A stretch of DNA of 64,000 nt from Treponema parvum (GTDB taxonomy: Bacteria > Spirochaetota > Spirochaetia > Treponematales > Treponemataceae), in NCBI RefSeq assembly GCF_017893965.1, contig NZ_CP054142.1, forward strand, positions 372,001-436,000, written 5' to 3'. Numbering within the stretch: position 1 is the first letter of the stretch; each line of letters starts with the position of its first letter. The notes under the pieces are model-generated. The model was not told where the DNA came from. It saw only the letters and a list, made by a program, of their open reading frames with translations, and ran no database searches. The position numbers and the translations under genes are program-made. Of this stretch, positions 25,716-34,518 are shown in pieces.

Positions 25716-26354
25716 ATGAAAATTGCTTTGATCAATGAAAACAGCCAGGCGGCAAAAAACACAATAGTTTTGAATGCGCTTAAAAAAGTCGTGGAACCGA
25801 TGGGCTTTGAAGTCGTAAATTACGGAATGTATTCCGCCGACGACAAGGCCGAACTCACTTATGTTCAAGTGGGAATACTCGGAGCTGCGATTTTGAATTC
25901 CGGAGCCGCCGATTATGTGATTACCGGATGCGGAACGGGCGAAGGTGCGATGCTCGCTTTAAACAGTTTTCCGGGCGTAATATGCGGCCATGTGGAAGAT
26001 CCGCTCGACGCTTATACCTTTGCTCAGATCAATGACGGAAATGCGATAGCTCTGCCTTTTGCAAAGGGTTTCGGCTGGGGCGGCGACCTTAATCTTGAAT
26101 ATATTTTTGAAAAACTTTTTTGCGAACCGAGCGGACAAGGCTATCCCAGAGAACGCGCCGTTCCGGAACAGAGGAATAAAAAAATTCTTGACGGAGTGAG
26201 AAAAGCTGCATTTAAAGACTTTGTTTCCATTTTAAAAAGCCTCGATAAGGATCTTGTGCGGGGAGCCTTTGCCGGTGAAAAATTTGAAAAACTCTTTTTC
26301 GCTTCCTGCAAAGATAAAAAAATCGCCGAAGCCGTAAAGGAACTGATGAAATAA
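25716..26354 (+). CDS. RpiB/LacAB-family sugar-phosphate isomerase
   Basis: The product is 212 residues. The N-terminal 150 residues carry the RpiB/LacAB fold: MKIALINENSQAAKN, the phosphate/catalytic region DYVITGCGTGEGAMLALN with a cysteine, and the segment VCGHVEDPL-like ICGHVEDPLDAYTFAQINDGNAI. Typical RpiB has GTGxGxSIAANK; here the loop is GTGEGAMLALN, so the substrate may not be ribose-5-phosphate. The C-terminal 60 residues are helical and extra. ATG 25716 follows GGAGGG and a structured leader. The next gene starts 28 bases later. Confidence 0.82.
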   Translation: MKIALINENSQAAKNTIVLNALKKVVEPMGFEVVNYGMYSADDKAELTYVQVGILGAAILNSGAADYVITGCGTGEGAMLALNSFPGVICGHVEDPLDAYTFAQINDGNAIALPFAKGFGWGGDLNLEYIFEKLFCEPSGQGYPRERAVPEQRNKKILDGVRKAAFKDFVSILKSLDKDLVRGAFAGEKFEKLFFASCKDKKIAEAVKELMK

Positions 26355-26382
26355 ATTTTAAGCGTACGCTCAAGGAGTAACG

Positions 26383-26946
26383 ATGAAAATAACAAATGCG
26401 ATTTCGGAATTTTCAAGCAAACTTGAGCGTTTTAACAAAGCCAATCGCGACGCAAAAATCGGCCTAAAAGACGGCGAAGACAGCCGCCTGAAAAGGCTTA
26501 TATCCGAAAAGGATTTTGCATTTAAAAAATCGGTCGTTTCGACGTATAAAAAATACCGGTTCCCTCATAAGGCCTTGGGTGAAAATTCCGCTCAGGCGGA
26601 CGACATATTTACTGACGAGCAAAGACTGCTTTCGGCTTACAACCTGTTTAAAGCCGTCGAAGAAGCGAATGAAAAAGACGGCGACGACAAGACGTTCATT
26701 AAGGCTAAGATCGTAAGTCCTCTTGCACTTAAAGAACAGTACACGATCGGAAGCGATCTTATATTTTTGCAATGCTGGCTTTTTTTTGAACAAAAAGCCC
26801 AAGACTATATTCCTTTTATGCAGCAAGGCGAAGACGGAAAATTCAGCTTATCTTTTCAAAAAAGCGAATCTTTCGTGTTTAAGTCCCAAGATAAAGAAAT
26901 TTTTTCGATCGTAAAAGAAATTTTTTACGGGGGCGACAAGGCATGA
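26383..26946 (+). CDS. Uncharacterised cytoplasmic protein
   Basis: The product is 187 residues, lysine- and phenylalanine-rich, mostly helical by composition, with no signal peptide or membrane segment. I recognise no family. AAGGAG precedes the ATG. It follows the RpiB-like isomerase by 28 bases in the same direction and is probably cotranscribed, which hints at a link to sugar-phosphate metabolism without showing one. Its stop lies only a few bases from the converging discoidin-like gene. Confidence 0.65.
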   Translation: MKITNAISEFSSKLERFNKANRDAKIGLKDGEDSRLKRLISEKDFAFKKSVVSTYKKYRFPHKALGENSAQADDIFTDEQRLLSAYNLFKAVEEANEKDGDDKTFIKAKIVSPLALKEQYTIGSDLIFLQCWLFFEQKAQDYIPFMQQGEDGKFSLSFQKSESFVFKSQDKEIFSIVKEIFYGGDKA

Positions 26947-26948
26947 AA

Positions 26949-27743
26949 CTAATTCGCTTCGGTTCCGAAAACTTCCAGCTGGGTTAAAGCCGGAAACGGC
27001 GACGGATCGTCGGCTTTTATGAGAGTGTCTAAGGTAAGCCAAGAGAACGTCCTCTTTTCCATTTTAAAGCGCTGAGCGCTTCCCGTCTTTATAAATTCCG
27101 CTACGTACGAACTTCCGTCCGAAAAATGAACGGTTCCGCTTTTCCACCAAGCGTCGTGCGGAAAGTCCGCTCTAAGGTAAAACACAAGCTCGTCCGCACA
27201 CACCTCTCTTCCGAAGTCTATGCGCAGTTCCGCTGCCGGATCTCTGTTTATTCCCCAGCTTGCAAACGGCCAGCTTCCGTGGTGATCGTTTGCAATACAT
27301 CCGTCGATCGCATTTCTTGCAAAAAAAATGGATTCTCCCCGCGTTTCGACGTTTGCGCTCGCATGCGGAAAAAAAGTTGCGTTTTCATGCCAGTCGCACG
27401 GATTTAACGCTAGGTTTTTTCTTGCTTCAATCTCTTCGGAACGGGCTTTTCTTATGTAAATATAATGCCCCTCGCCTGAAAAACTTTGCTGCGGATAGCA
27501 TCGCTTTTTTTCTTCGAAAGGAATCGGAAAAGAAAACGCGCCGGTGCAGTAGACGAACGACGGTTGCAACGCCTGATCAATCTGCACTATGGCAAAAAAA
27601 TTCTTATCCGAAGGCTCTATTTCTATGCGGTCGCCTTCTTCGTAAATTTTATTGTAAAAAGCAAAAAGCTCATTTTCACCTTTTACGGATAAAGCTATCG
27701 CGCCGTCTTTCTTTTTAACGGAAACGGTAAATCTTATATTCAT
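26949..27743 (-). CDS. Discoidin-like (F5/8 type C) sugar-binding domain protein
   Basis: The product is 264 residues from ATG 27743. The C-terminal half has a carbohydrate-binding jelly-roll pattern: NAIDGCIANDHHGSWPFASWG, then AAELRIDFGREVCADELVFYLRAD, then TVHFSDGSSYV, and the end PALTQLEVFG. The N-terminal half is a separate beta-rich region with IEIEPSDKNFFAIVQIDQA. No signal peptide is present, so a cytoplasmic role is likely. TATACT lies 7 bases before the chosen ATG with no ribosome site; an upstream ATG at 27749 is in frame. It converges on the preceding plus-strand gene. Confidence 0.7.
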   Translation of the reverse strand: MNIRFTVSVKKKDGAIALSVKGENELFAFYNKIYEEGDRIEIEPSDKNFFAIVQIDQALQPSFVYCTGAFSFPIPFEEKKRCYPQQSFSGEGHYIYIRKARSEEIEARKNLALNPCDWHENATFFPHASANVETRGESIFFARNAIDGCIANDHHGSWPFASWGINRDPAAELRIDFGREVCADELVFYLRADFPHDAWWKSGTVHFSDGSSYVAEFIKTGSAQRFKMEKRTFSWLTLDTLIKADDPSPFPALTQLEVFGTEAN

Positions 27744-27843
27744 GAACATAAGTATAATATAAAAAATAAAATTTCGCGATATTTTTTTGCGTTTTTGAGT
27801 TTCCGTTTTGCATTTTCTTTGCATTTAGAATATATTTTCATTT

Positions 27844-27873
27844 ATTGACGCTTTGCCGCTGACCTCTTATACT
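27844..27873 (+). promoter_or_regulatory. Promoter of the amino-acid ABC transporter operon
   Basis: TTGACG (27844-27849), an 18-nt spacer and TATACT (27868-27873) form a strong vegetative promoter about 50 bases before the lipoprotein start. Unlike many genes here, this transcript has a leader and a GGGAG ribosome site. Confidence 0.7.
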
Positions 27874-27923
27874 CATTGCTGTCGATACGGTTTATATTCC
27901 AAGGTATCGGCTTGGGAGTTTAT

Positions 27924-28718
27924 ATGAAAAAAATTTTATTATTTATCGTAGGATCTTCAATTTTGTTTTTTGCCTCATGTGCTAAAAAATCTGAAACAAG
28001 CATGGTCTTAAAGTCCGGGGAATTGCAGATAGGAGTAAACGTCGCTTATCCGCCGTTTGAATACTACGGCGAGGACGGAAAAACCGCTATGGGTTTTGAT
28101 ATAGATCTCGGAAACGCCGTTGCAAAGCAGCTCGGACTTAAAGCGAAATTTATAGATGTTGCGTGGGAAGGGATATTTGCCGGTCTCAATACCAATAAAT
28201 ACGACTGTATAATTTCCGGAGTTACCATTACGCCGGAACGCCTTGACGCGTTTGAATTTTCAAAGCCGTATGTAGGAAACGGCCAGTCGATAATCATAAG
28301 AAAAGATTCTGCCTTAAAAATTTCCGCTCCGGAAGATCTTACGGGACTTACGGTAGGCTATCTTACCGAATCCACGTCCGATATTTTTATGACCACAAAA
28401 GCCGAAGCCGGATTGAAATTTACCGCCGCAGAATATGACGACGCGATGAATTCTTTTGCCGATCTGAAGAACGGCCGCTGCGACGCCGTAGTTTCCGATT
28501 CCCTTGTCGCCATTGACTATGTTTCCAAGCCCAACAATCCGTACAAAATTGCGTGGCAGGGAAAGGCCGAAGAATTTTTGGGAATAGCGATGAAAAAAGG
28601 AAACAAGGAACTTGCCGCCGTCGTAGATAAAGCGTTGCTTCAGCTGCGCTCCGACGGCACTCTTAAAAAATTGTCGGAAAAGAATTTCGGAAGCGACATA
28701 GTTTCGGATCTTAACTGA
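27924..28718 (+). CDS. Amino-acid ABC transporter substrate-binding lipoprotein
   Basis: The product is 264 residues. A lipoprotein signal, MKKILLFIVGSSILFFASC with lipid-modified Cys, is followed by KKSETS. The mature part is an SBP family 3 fold: LQIGVNVAYPPFEYYGEDGK, GFDIDLGNAVAKQLG, and the hinge segment CIISGVTITPERLDAFEFSKPY. These fit polar amino-acid binders such as those for Gln or Arg. Permease and ATPase genes follow. A hairpin between this gene and the permease may raise its relative expression. Confidence 0.92.
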   Translation: MKKILLFIVGSSILFFASCAKKSETSMVLKSGELQIGVNVAYPPFEYYGEDGKTAMGFDIDLGNAVAKQLGLKAKFIDVAWEGIFAGLNTNKYDCIISGVTITPERLDAFEFSKPYVGNGQSIIIRKDSALKISAPEDLTGLTVGYLTESTSDIFMTTKAEAGLKFTAAEYDDAMNSFADLKNGRCDAVVSDSLVAIDYVSKPNNPYKIAWQGKAEEFLGIAMKKGNKELAAVVDKALLQLRSDGTLKKLSEKNFGSDIVSDLN

Positions 28719-28725
28719 ATTTCCA

Positions 28726-28761
28726 CGGCCGCATATTTTGCTTTGAAATCTTGTGCGGCCG
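28726..28761 (+). other. Intercistronic hairpin between binding protein and permease
   Basis: CGGCCGCA and TGCGGCCG form a perfect 8-bp GC-rich stem with a 20-nt loop, starting 7 bases after the stop. No T run follows. Such structures often shield the 3' end of an abundant binding-protein mRNA. Confidence 0.6.
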
Positions 28762-28805
28762 GCCGATCCGGTTCGATTCTATCAAAGATGCAAGGACTTA
28801 GCTAA

Positions 28806-29471
28806 ATGAAATTTTTAAAAGACATAATCGGATGGATACCGAGCCTTTTAGACGGCGCAAAAATCACTATTTCGCTTACGCTGGTAGCCGTATGCGCAGG
28901 TCTTGTTCTCGCCTTGTTTTTAGCGCTCGGAAAGATGTCAAAGATAAAATGGCTGAACAAAATCTGTTCCGGCTATATTTTCTTTTTTCGGGGAACGCCG
29001 CTTTTAATGCAGCTTTATTTTGTTTATTACGGTTTGCCCCAGCTCTCTCCGGTATTTACGATAAACAATCGTTTTTTTGCGGCGTTCATTGCGTTTGCGC
29101 TGAATTCCGCAGCCTATACCGCAGAGATAATCCGCGCCGCCATTCAATCTATAGACAAGGGACAATTCGAAGCTTCTCACGCGCTCGGCATGAGTTATGC
29201 TCAGACTATGAAGCTTGTGATAGTTCCCCAATCGATACGAAGGCTTATTCCTCCGGTAGGAAACGAATTCATAATGGTTTTAAAAGACGCTTCGCTTGTT
29301 TCGATCATTGCGCTTGCGGATATCACAAAGGTAACCAGAAGCATATCGTCATCTACGGCTTCCGCCTTGGTCTATATTCCTGCGATGATATTGTATTTGA
29401 TCATTACCGCAGTATTTTCATTCGTATTTGGCAGTCTTGAAAAAAAATATTCGGTTTATGAAAATACTTAG
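28806..29471 (+). CDS. Amino-acid ABC transporter permease
   Basis: This 221-residue inner-membrane permease is of the HisM/GlnP family. The N-terminal helix [25 protein letters not shown], the [22 protein letters not shown] segment, and the cytoplasmic EAA loop ([31 protein letters not shown]) that contacts the ATPase are all present. It likely works as a homodimer with the ATPase encoded 11 bases downstream and the lipoprotein encoded upstream. Confidence 0.93.
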   Translation: MKFLKDIIGWIPSLLDGAKITISLTLVAVCAGLVLALFLALGKMSKIKWLNKICSGYIFFFRGTPLLMQLYFVYYGLPQLSPVFTINNRFFAAFIAFALNSAAYTAEIIRAAIQSIDKGQFEASHALGMSYAQTMKLVIVPQSIRRLIPPVGNEFIMVLKDASLVSIIALADITKVTRSISSSTASALVYIPAMILYLIITAVFSFVFGSLEKKYSVYENT

Positions 29472-29482
29472 GAGAGCTTTTT

Positions 29483-30247
29483 ATGTCGATGATAAAGACT
29501 GAAAATATATGTAAAAAATTCGGCGGACTTGAAGTGCTTAAAAACGTTTCGCTGTCCGTGGAATCCAGAGAAGTTGTGTGCATAATAGGGCCTTCCGGAG
29601 CCGGAAAATCGACTTATCTGCGCACGTTAAACCACCTTGAAGCGATTGACAACGGTAAAATATATATCGAAGATAATCTGCTCGATCACTATGAAAACGG
29701 GGAAAGAAAATTCAAACTGCCTTCCCATGAAAGAATGCGTTTTCTTTTGGACGTGGGAATGGTGTTTCAGCGTTTTAATCTGTTTCCGCACAAAACCGTC
29801 CTTGAAAACGTAATGCTCGCCCCCGTCCATGTGCGTAAAATTCCCGTAAAAGAAGCCAGGGATAAGGCTGTGGAACTTTTGGGGCGGGTAGGGCTCAGCG
29901 ATAAGATAAACGAATATCCCAACAATCTGTCGGGCGGGCAACAGCAGCGTGTAGCGATTGCTCGTTCTCTTGCGATGGAACCTAAGATCATGTTGTTTGA
30001 CGAACCGACTTCCGCCCTTGATCCTGAACTGGTAGGCGAAGTTTTGTCCGTCATGAAAAAACTTGCGGAAGACGGCATGACGATGATCGTAGTCACTCAC
30101 GAAATGGGGTTCGCGCGCGAAGTTGCCGGACGGGTAGTCTTTATGGCCGACGGCAAGATCGAAGAGGAAGGAAATCCCAAGCAAATTTTCCAACAGCCTA
30201 AGAGCGAACGCTTAAAGCAGTTTTTAAAATCCGTAATATCTCAGTAA
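29483..30247 (+). CDS. Amino-acid ABC transporter ATP-binding protein
   Basis: This 254-residue ATPase belongs to the GlnQ/HisP group. It has Walker [10 protein letters not shown], the Q-loop [11 protein letters not shown], the signature [16 protein letters not shown], Walker [20 protein letters not shown] and the switch histidine in [20 protein letters not shown] provides a good ribosome site. It completes a three-gene importer for a polar amino acid. A short linker insertion ([14 protein letters not shown]) after the first strands is seen in some family members. Confidence 0.94.
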   Translation: MSMIKTENICKKFGGLEVLKNVSLSVESREVVCIIGPSGAGKSTYLRTLNHLEAIDNGKIYIEDNLLDHYENGERKFKLPSHERMRFLLDVGMVFQRFNLFPHKTVLENVMLAPVHVRKIPVKEARDKAVELLGRVGLSDKINEYPNNLSGGQQQRVAIARSLAMEPKIMLFDEPTSALDPELVGEVLSVMKKLAEDGMTMIVVTHEMGFAREVAGRVVFMADGKIEEEGNPKQIFQQPKSERLKQFLKSVISQ

Positions 30248-30267
30248 AGGCGTCGGAGGCTTTTCAT

Positions 30268-31923
30268 TCAGTCTCTTATTTTTACGGCGTGTTTCAAGGC
30301 GCCTGCAAAGTTGTCAAAGATGTTTTCGGTTCCTATTTTTTCTGCCATTCCCGTCTTTGTAAGTAATTTTAAGGGCTGCGGATGTACTCCCGCCAAGACT
30401 ATTTTTATGCCTTTTTTGTCGCATGCGTTTTTAAGCTGCGTTAAAACCATTATTCCGCCGGCGTCAAGGTAGTTTGTGTGGCGCAGCCTCAAGATCAAAA
30501 CCCTGTATTCCACTCCCGCCCTTTCCACCGCGATTTCAAATTTCCGCACGGTGCCGAAAAAAAGCGGACCTAAAACTTCGTATACTAAAATACCGTCTGG
30601 AACGTTCAAGGGTTTTTCACCTTCGCTTTCCGATATGAGACCGTCGGAAATGTCGCCGTACTCGCGGACTGTCGAAATGTCTACCATCTTTTTAATAAAG
30701 AAGAAGGCTGCAAACAAAAGTCCTGCGCCTATGGCGACTGTCAAATCTATGAATACCGTAAGAAAAAAAGTTATGAATAAAACGGCGCTGTCCGATTTTT
30801 GCCCTTTTAAAAGCTCGCGAACGGCGGGGATCCCCGCCATATTCCATGAAACCGAAACAAGGACCGCCGCAAGAGCCGCCATCGGAATATAAACTACATA
30901 GCGTCCTAAAAAAAATGTGATCAAAAGAAGGGTGAGTGCGTGTATTATTCCGGCAACCGGCGTGCGCCCGCCGTTTTTAATGTTTGTAGCCGTTCGTGCG
31001 ATAGCGCCCGTCGCCGGGATTCCTCCGAAAATCGGGCTTGCGATGTTCGCTATGCCTTGGGCGATCAATTCCGTATTTGAATTATGCTTTGTTCCCGTCA
31101 TGCCGTCCGCCACGACCGCGCTCAAAAGCGACTCTATTGCCGCAAGCATGGCTATGGATACGCTTACGGGAAACAGCTCCTTTATCTCGGCGCCTGAAAA
31201 TGAAAGAATTTTCGGTAAAGGCAGGCCTACGGGAATTTCACCGTAGCGGCTCCCTATCGTGGCAATTTCAAATCCGAAGACCTTTTTAAGCGTAAGGCAT
31301 ACGATCGTGGAAAGTACAATAACGACTAAGGAACCCGGAATTTTTTTATTGAAGCGCGGCCAGATAAAAATCGCAGCGAGCGAAACGGTCGCCACGATCG
31401 ACGTATATATATCGATCGTACCGATCGCTTTTGCGTATACTTTTATTTTGCCAAAAAAATCTCCCGGCATTCCGGATACCGCGAGTCCTAAAAAATCTCC
31501 GATCTGAGTGGTAAAAATCGTAACTGCGATTCCCGCCGTAAAACCGGTGATGATCGTATACGGAATGAATGAGATAAGCCCTCCCAGTTTCAGAATTCCC
31601 AGCAGAATAAGCATGACGCCCGCCATTATTGTGGCTATGGCCAGCCCGGAATATCCGTATTGCTGCACGACGCTGTATACTATGACTACAAAGGCTCCCG
31701 TAGGGCCTCCTATCTGGACTTTACTGCCGCCCAGCGCGGATATTAAAAATCCTGCAACTATAGCGGTAAAAATACCCTGCTCCGGTTTTACGCCGCTTGC
31801 GATCCCGAAGGCTATGGCGAGCGGGAGAGCGACGACTCCTACGATAATTCCTGCAGATAAGTCTGCAAAAAACGATTTCATATTATAAGTGCGCAAGGAC
31901 GAAATTAATTCCGGTTTAAACAT
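30268..31923 (-). CDS. SulP-family anion transporter with STAS domain
   Basis: This 551-residue inner-membrane transporter starts with the SulP signature region DLSAGIIVGVVALPLAIAFGIASG, then QGIFTAIVAGFLISALGGSKVQIGGPTGAFVV, and has about ten to twelve helices. The C-terminal STAS domain (GILVYEVLGPLFFGTVRKFE, then HTNYLDAGGIMVL) lies at roughly residues 435-545. The substrate may be sulfate, bicarbonate or another anion. TTTACA-N17-CATTAT ends 7 bases before the ATG, again a leaderless layout. Confidence 0.92.
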   Translation of the reverse strand: MFKPELISSLRTYNMKSFFADLSAGIIVGVVALPLAIAFGIASGVKPEQGIFTAIVAGFLISALGGSKVQIGGPTGAFVVIVYSVVQQYGYSGLAIATIMAGVMLILLGILKLGGLISFIPYTIITGFTAGIAVTIFTTQIGDFLGLAVSGMPGDFFGKIKVYAKAIGTIDIYTSIVATVSLAAIFIWPRFNKKIPGSLVVIVLSTIVCLTLKKVFGFEIATIGSRYGEIPVGLPLPKILSFSGAEIKELFPVSVSIAMLAAIESLLSAVVADGMTGTKHNSNTELIAQGIANIASPIFGGIPATGAIARTATNIKNGGRTPVAGIIHALTLLLITFFLGRYVVYIPMAALAAVLVSVSWNMAGIPAVRELLKGQKSDSAVLFITFFLTVFIDLTVAIGAGLLFAAFFFIKKMVDISTVREYGDISDGLISESEGEKPLNVPDGILVYEVLGPLFFGTVRKFEIAVERAGVEYRVLILRLRHTNYLDAGGIMVLTQLKNACDKKGIKIVLAGVHPQPLKLLTKTGMAEKIGTENIFDNFAGALKHAVKIRD

Positions 31924-32127
31924 ACTACGGATAATGCGGCAATCGCCGATTTTTGTAAATAGTCAAAGAAGAAATTATAATGACAACCGTAACGGCAAAA
32001 CGCGAGGCAGCGGCAACTGGCGCAGGCTGCTCTGACTGTTGGCAAGCGAGCTTTCCGGAAGAAAGCGAGCGCCGTCCGATACCTATTCCGGCGCGATTGT
32101 CCCATGAAATTGTGTTATAATAAGAAT

Positions 32128-34515
32128 ATGACTGATTATTTTAAACCGGAAAAAAGCATAGAAAAAATTTCGAACGGCGATATTTTAAAAACACTGTCCG
32201 CAGTTTCGTCACGGTATATGAATGTGAATCCCGAAGAGCCTTTTACCGTTCGGCCTTTTTCGCTTTACGACATAAGCAGAAACCCCGATTATCGCTATAC
32301 GGCCGACTGCTCAAAATTATTCCCGGATGCGGAAGATGGCAGTTATGTTTATTTTTGCGGGCGTTATTTTGCGCGGTCTTCAGGGGCCATAAAGTTTTTG
32401 TTTATTCCGTTCGGGCCGGTAAAAATCTATATGAACAATAAAGCTGTCTACGGAACGACCTTTGAGGACGAACGATACGAAAATAAGTCGATCACTATTG
32501 ATATTCCCGTAAGGGCGGGGTATAACAGCCTCTGCGTCCGCTGCACAAAAACAAGGGCCGGCTTCGGCGCGGAATTCGGAACATGGCTGGGGAAACTCGA
32601 TTATTATTTTTTGCATGAACGCGAGGGGCTTCGGGATATTGAAGGCTTTGACTATACGTATCCGCAAAAAAACGCTTTAAAAAAGCTTCCTGCTAAAACT
32701 TCCCTATTCGTCCCGTTCGCAAGCTGGGATGAAAAACAGCAAAGATCCGGCGTTTTAAACCGCATTTTCGGCAGACTTTTGCATGATCCTGTAAATAAGA
32801 CCTTTGTCGCGCGCACTGTATTCGTATCCCCAAAGACGGACTCCGGTTCTCAAAAGTACGCTTTTTTAATCGATGTTTCGCCTTCTTTGCAAGCTGAAGT
32901 TTATGTAGACGGCGTAAAGCTCTGCGATGTCGGGCCTGACAAAGCGGAACTTGGCGGCGTCAAAGCCCGTGAGGATGAATCATACAAAGCAAAATCTGAG
33001 AGAAATGCTGAGTGTGAAAAAAAAACGGGCGTTGAATTGCGCGGCGCTCTGCGCGTAAAAAAAGAAATTTCGTGCGGAGATGGAATTCACAATATCTTTT
33101 TGATATTTAAAGTCCTTTCATTAAAACACGAGGCGGATTTTTCCGTAACGGTAAAAAATTCAAAAGGACACAGGGTGCGTCTGCTCAATCCCCTAATTAC
33201 ACAAAGACCCGAACGCTTCCCGTGGATGTTCGCAGGTCCTTTTAAAAAGACTTCGCCGGCTCAGCTTCTTGACGGCAATTTCGACAGGAATGCGCTTGTG
33301 GGCGCGGACGGCGAAAAAACCTATTGGCGGATCGATATGCCCGGCGGATGGCTGAGGCTGTACAATGACGCGCCTCTTTTTGCCCATTGGAACTATCCGC
33401 TCGGAGTTACCTTGTACGGGCTTACCGAGACGGCGCGGCATTTAAAAAGCGCAGGTTTACCGGAGTTATCGCAAAAAATTTCAGACTACGTTAAAGCTCA
33501 TATTTTACGCTCGCTTAAGACGTTCGATTATGCGCTTTTCGATAAAAAGCAGTTTACGGGGGCGACGGCGGTTCACCATCTTCTTACTTCGATAGACAGC
33601 CTTGACGACTGCGGTTCGTTCGCTTCGACGATGCTTGAATTTTGCACGGATGCGCAAATTTGGGACGGCGAAAGGACGGCTGAAGCTCACGGCGGCTGCG
33701 CTTCTGAAAATTCGGAAAGCGTTGAAGATCTTTACAGGCGGATTGCGGAATACGTAGGCGACTACATAATCAAAAAACAATCTCGCCTGCCGGACGGAAC
33801 TTTTTTCAGAAAGCGCATGATGCACGGTTTTCACAACGGTACTATGTGGGCCGACGATCTTTACATGAGCGTTCCGTTTTTGTGCCGCTATTCGGTTTTA
33901 AAAAACGATGAAAAAATTTTGACGGACGCCGCCATGCAGTTTTTGGGTTTTAAAAAATTCCTTTTTATGCCGGAAAATTCTTTAATGGCGCACGTATACG
34001 ATTTCGGCCGAAAGATGAACACCGGCGTACCTTGGGGCAGAGGCAACGGCTGGACGATCTTTTCTTTGTCGGAAATTTTGCGTTTTTTGCCGGATTTGCA
34101 TCCTTTGAAAAAAGAGCTGACCGCATTTTTTAGGGAACTTGCGGCGGGAATATTAAAACGGCAAAACGATGACGGAATGTGGAGACAGGTTCTCAATATG
34201 CCGGAAAGTTACCGTGAAACTTCATGTACGGCGATGTTCATTTGCGCTTATTCGCGCGGAATAAGAAACGGATGGCTTACTGAAAACGTTGAAGAGTACA
34301 AAAAATCGTGCGTCAAAGCGTGGAGAGCGATAGAGCGTTTTTCCATCGATGCGGAAGGAAATGTCTACGGCGTATGCCGCGGCTCGGAATTTGCATTTAC
34401 GCCCAGATATTATGCGGAACATCTTCTGCCCAGATTGAATGATACTCACGGTATCGGGATAGTGCTTTTAGCAGGCGTAGAGATGGAAAGACTTTTTAAA
34501 TACTGCGGCAGGTGA
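32128..34515 (+). CDS. GH88/GH105-family unsaturated glucuronyl/galacturonyl hydrolase with N-terminal extension
   Basis: The product is 795 residues. The C-terminal (alpha/alpha)6 barrel (about residues 430-795) has the GH105 pattern: PDGTFFRKRMMHGFHNGTMWADDLYMSVPFLCRYS, with the catalytic Asp in WADDLYM, and NTGVPWGRGNGWTIFSLSEIL. These enzymes cleave unsaturated uronic acids from oligosaccharides made by lyases. The N-terminal 400 residues are beta-rich, including AIKFLFIPFGPVKIYMNNKAVY, which resembles glycan-associated sandwich domains. There is no signal peptide, so it acts on imported sugars. TATAAT lies 6 bases before ATG 32128. The MATE gene follows immediately. Confidence 0.82.
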   Translation: MTDYFKPEKSIEKISNGDILKTLSAVSSRYMNVNPEEPFTVRPFSLYDISRNPDYRYTADCSKLFPDAEDGSYVYFCGRYFARSSGAIKFLFIPFGPVKIYMNNKAVYGTTFEDERYENKSITIDIPVRAGYNSLCVRCTKTRAGFGAEFGTWLGKLDYYFLHEREGLRDIEGFDYTYPQKNALKKLPAKTSLFVPFASWDEKQQRSGVLNRIFGRLLHDPVNKTFVARTVFVSPKTDSGSQKYAFLIDVSPSLQAEVYVDGVKLCDVGPDKAELGGVKAREDESYKAKSERNAECEKKTGVELRGALRVKKEISCGDGIHNIFLIFKVLSLKHEADFSVTVKNSKGHRVRLLNPLITQRPERFPWMFAGPFKKTSPAQLLDGNFDRNALVGADGEKTYWRIDMPGGWLRLYNDAPLFAHWNYPLGVTLYGLTETARHLKSAGLPELSQKISDYVKAHILRSLKTFDYALFDKKQFTGATAVHHLLTSIDSLDDCGSFASTMLEFCTDAQIWDGERTAEAHGGCASENSESVEDLYRRIAEYVGDYIIKKQSRLPDGTFFRKRMMHGFHNGTMWADDLYMSVPFLCRYSVLKNDEKILTDAAMQFLGFKKFLFMPENSLMAHVYDFGRKMNTGVPWGRGNGWTIFSLSEILRFLPDLHPLKKELTAFFRELAAGILKRQNDDGMWRQVLNMPESYRETSCTAMFICAYSRGIRNGWLTENVEEYKKSCVKAWRAIERFSIDAEGNVYGVCRGSEFAFTPRYYAEHLLPRLNDTHGIGIVLLAGVEMERLFKYCGR

Positions 34516-34518
34516 TTG

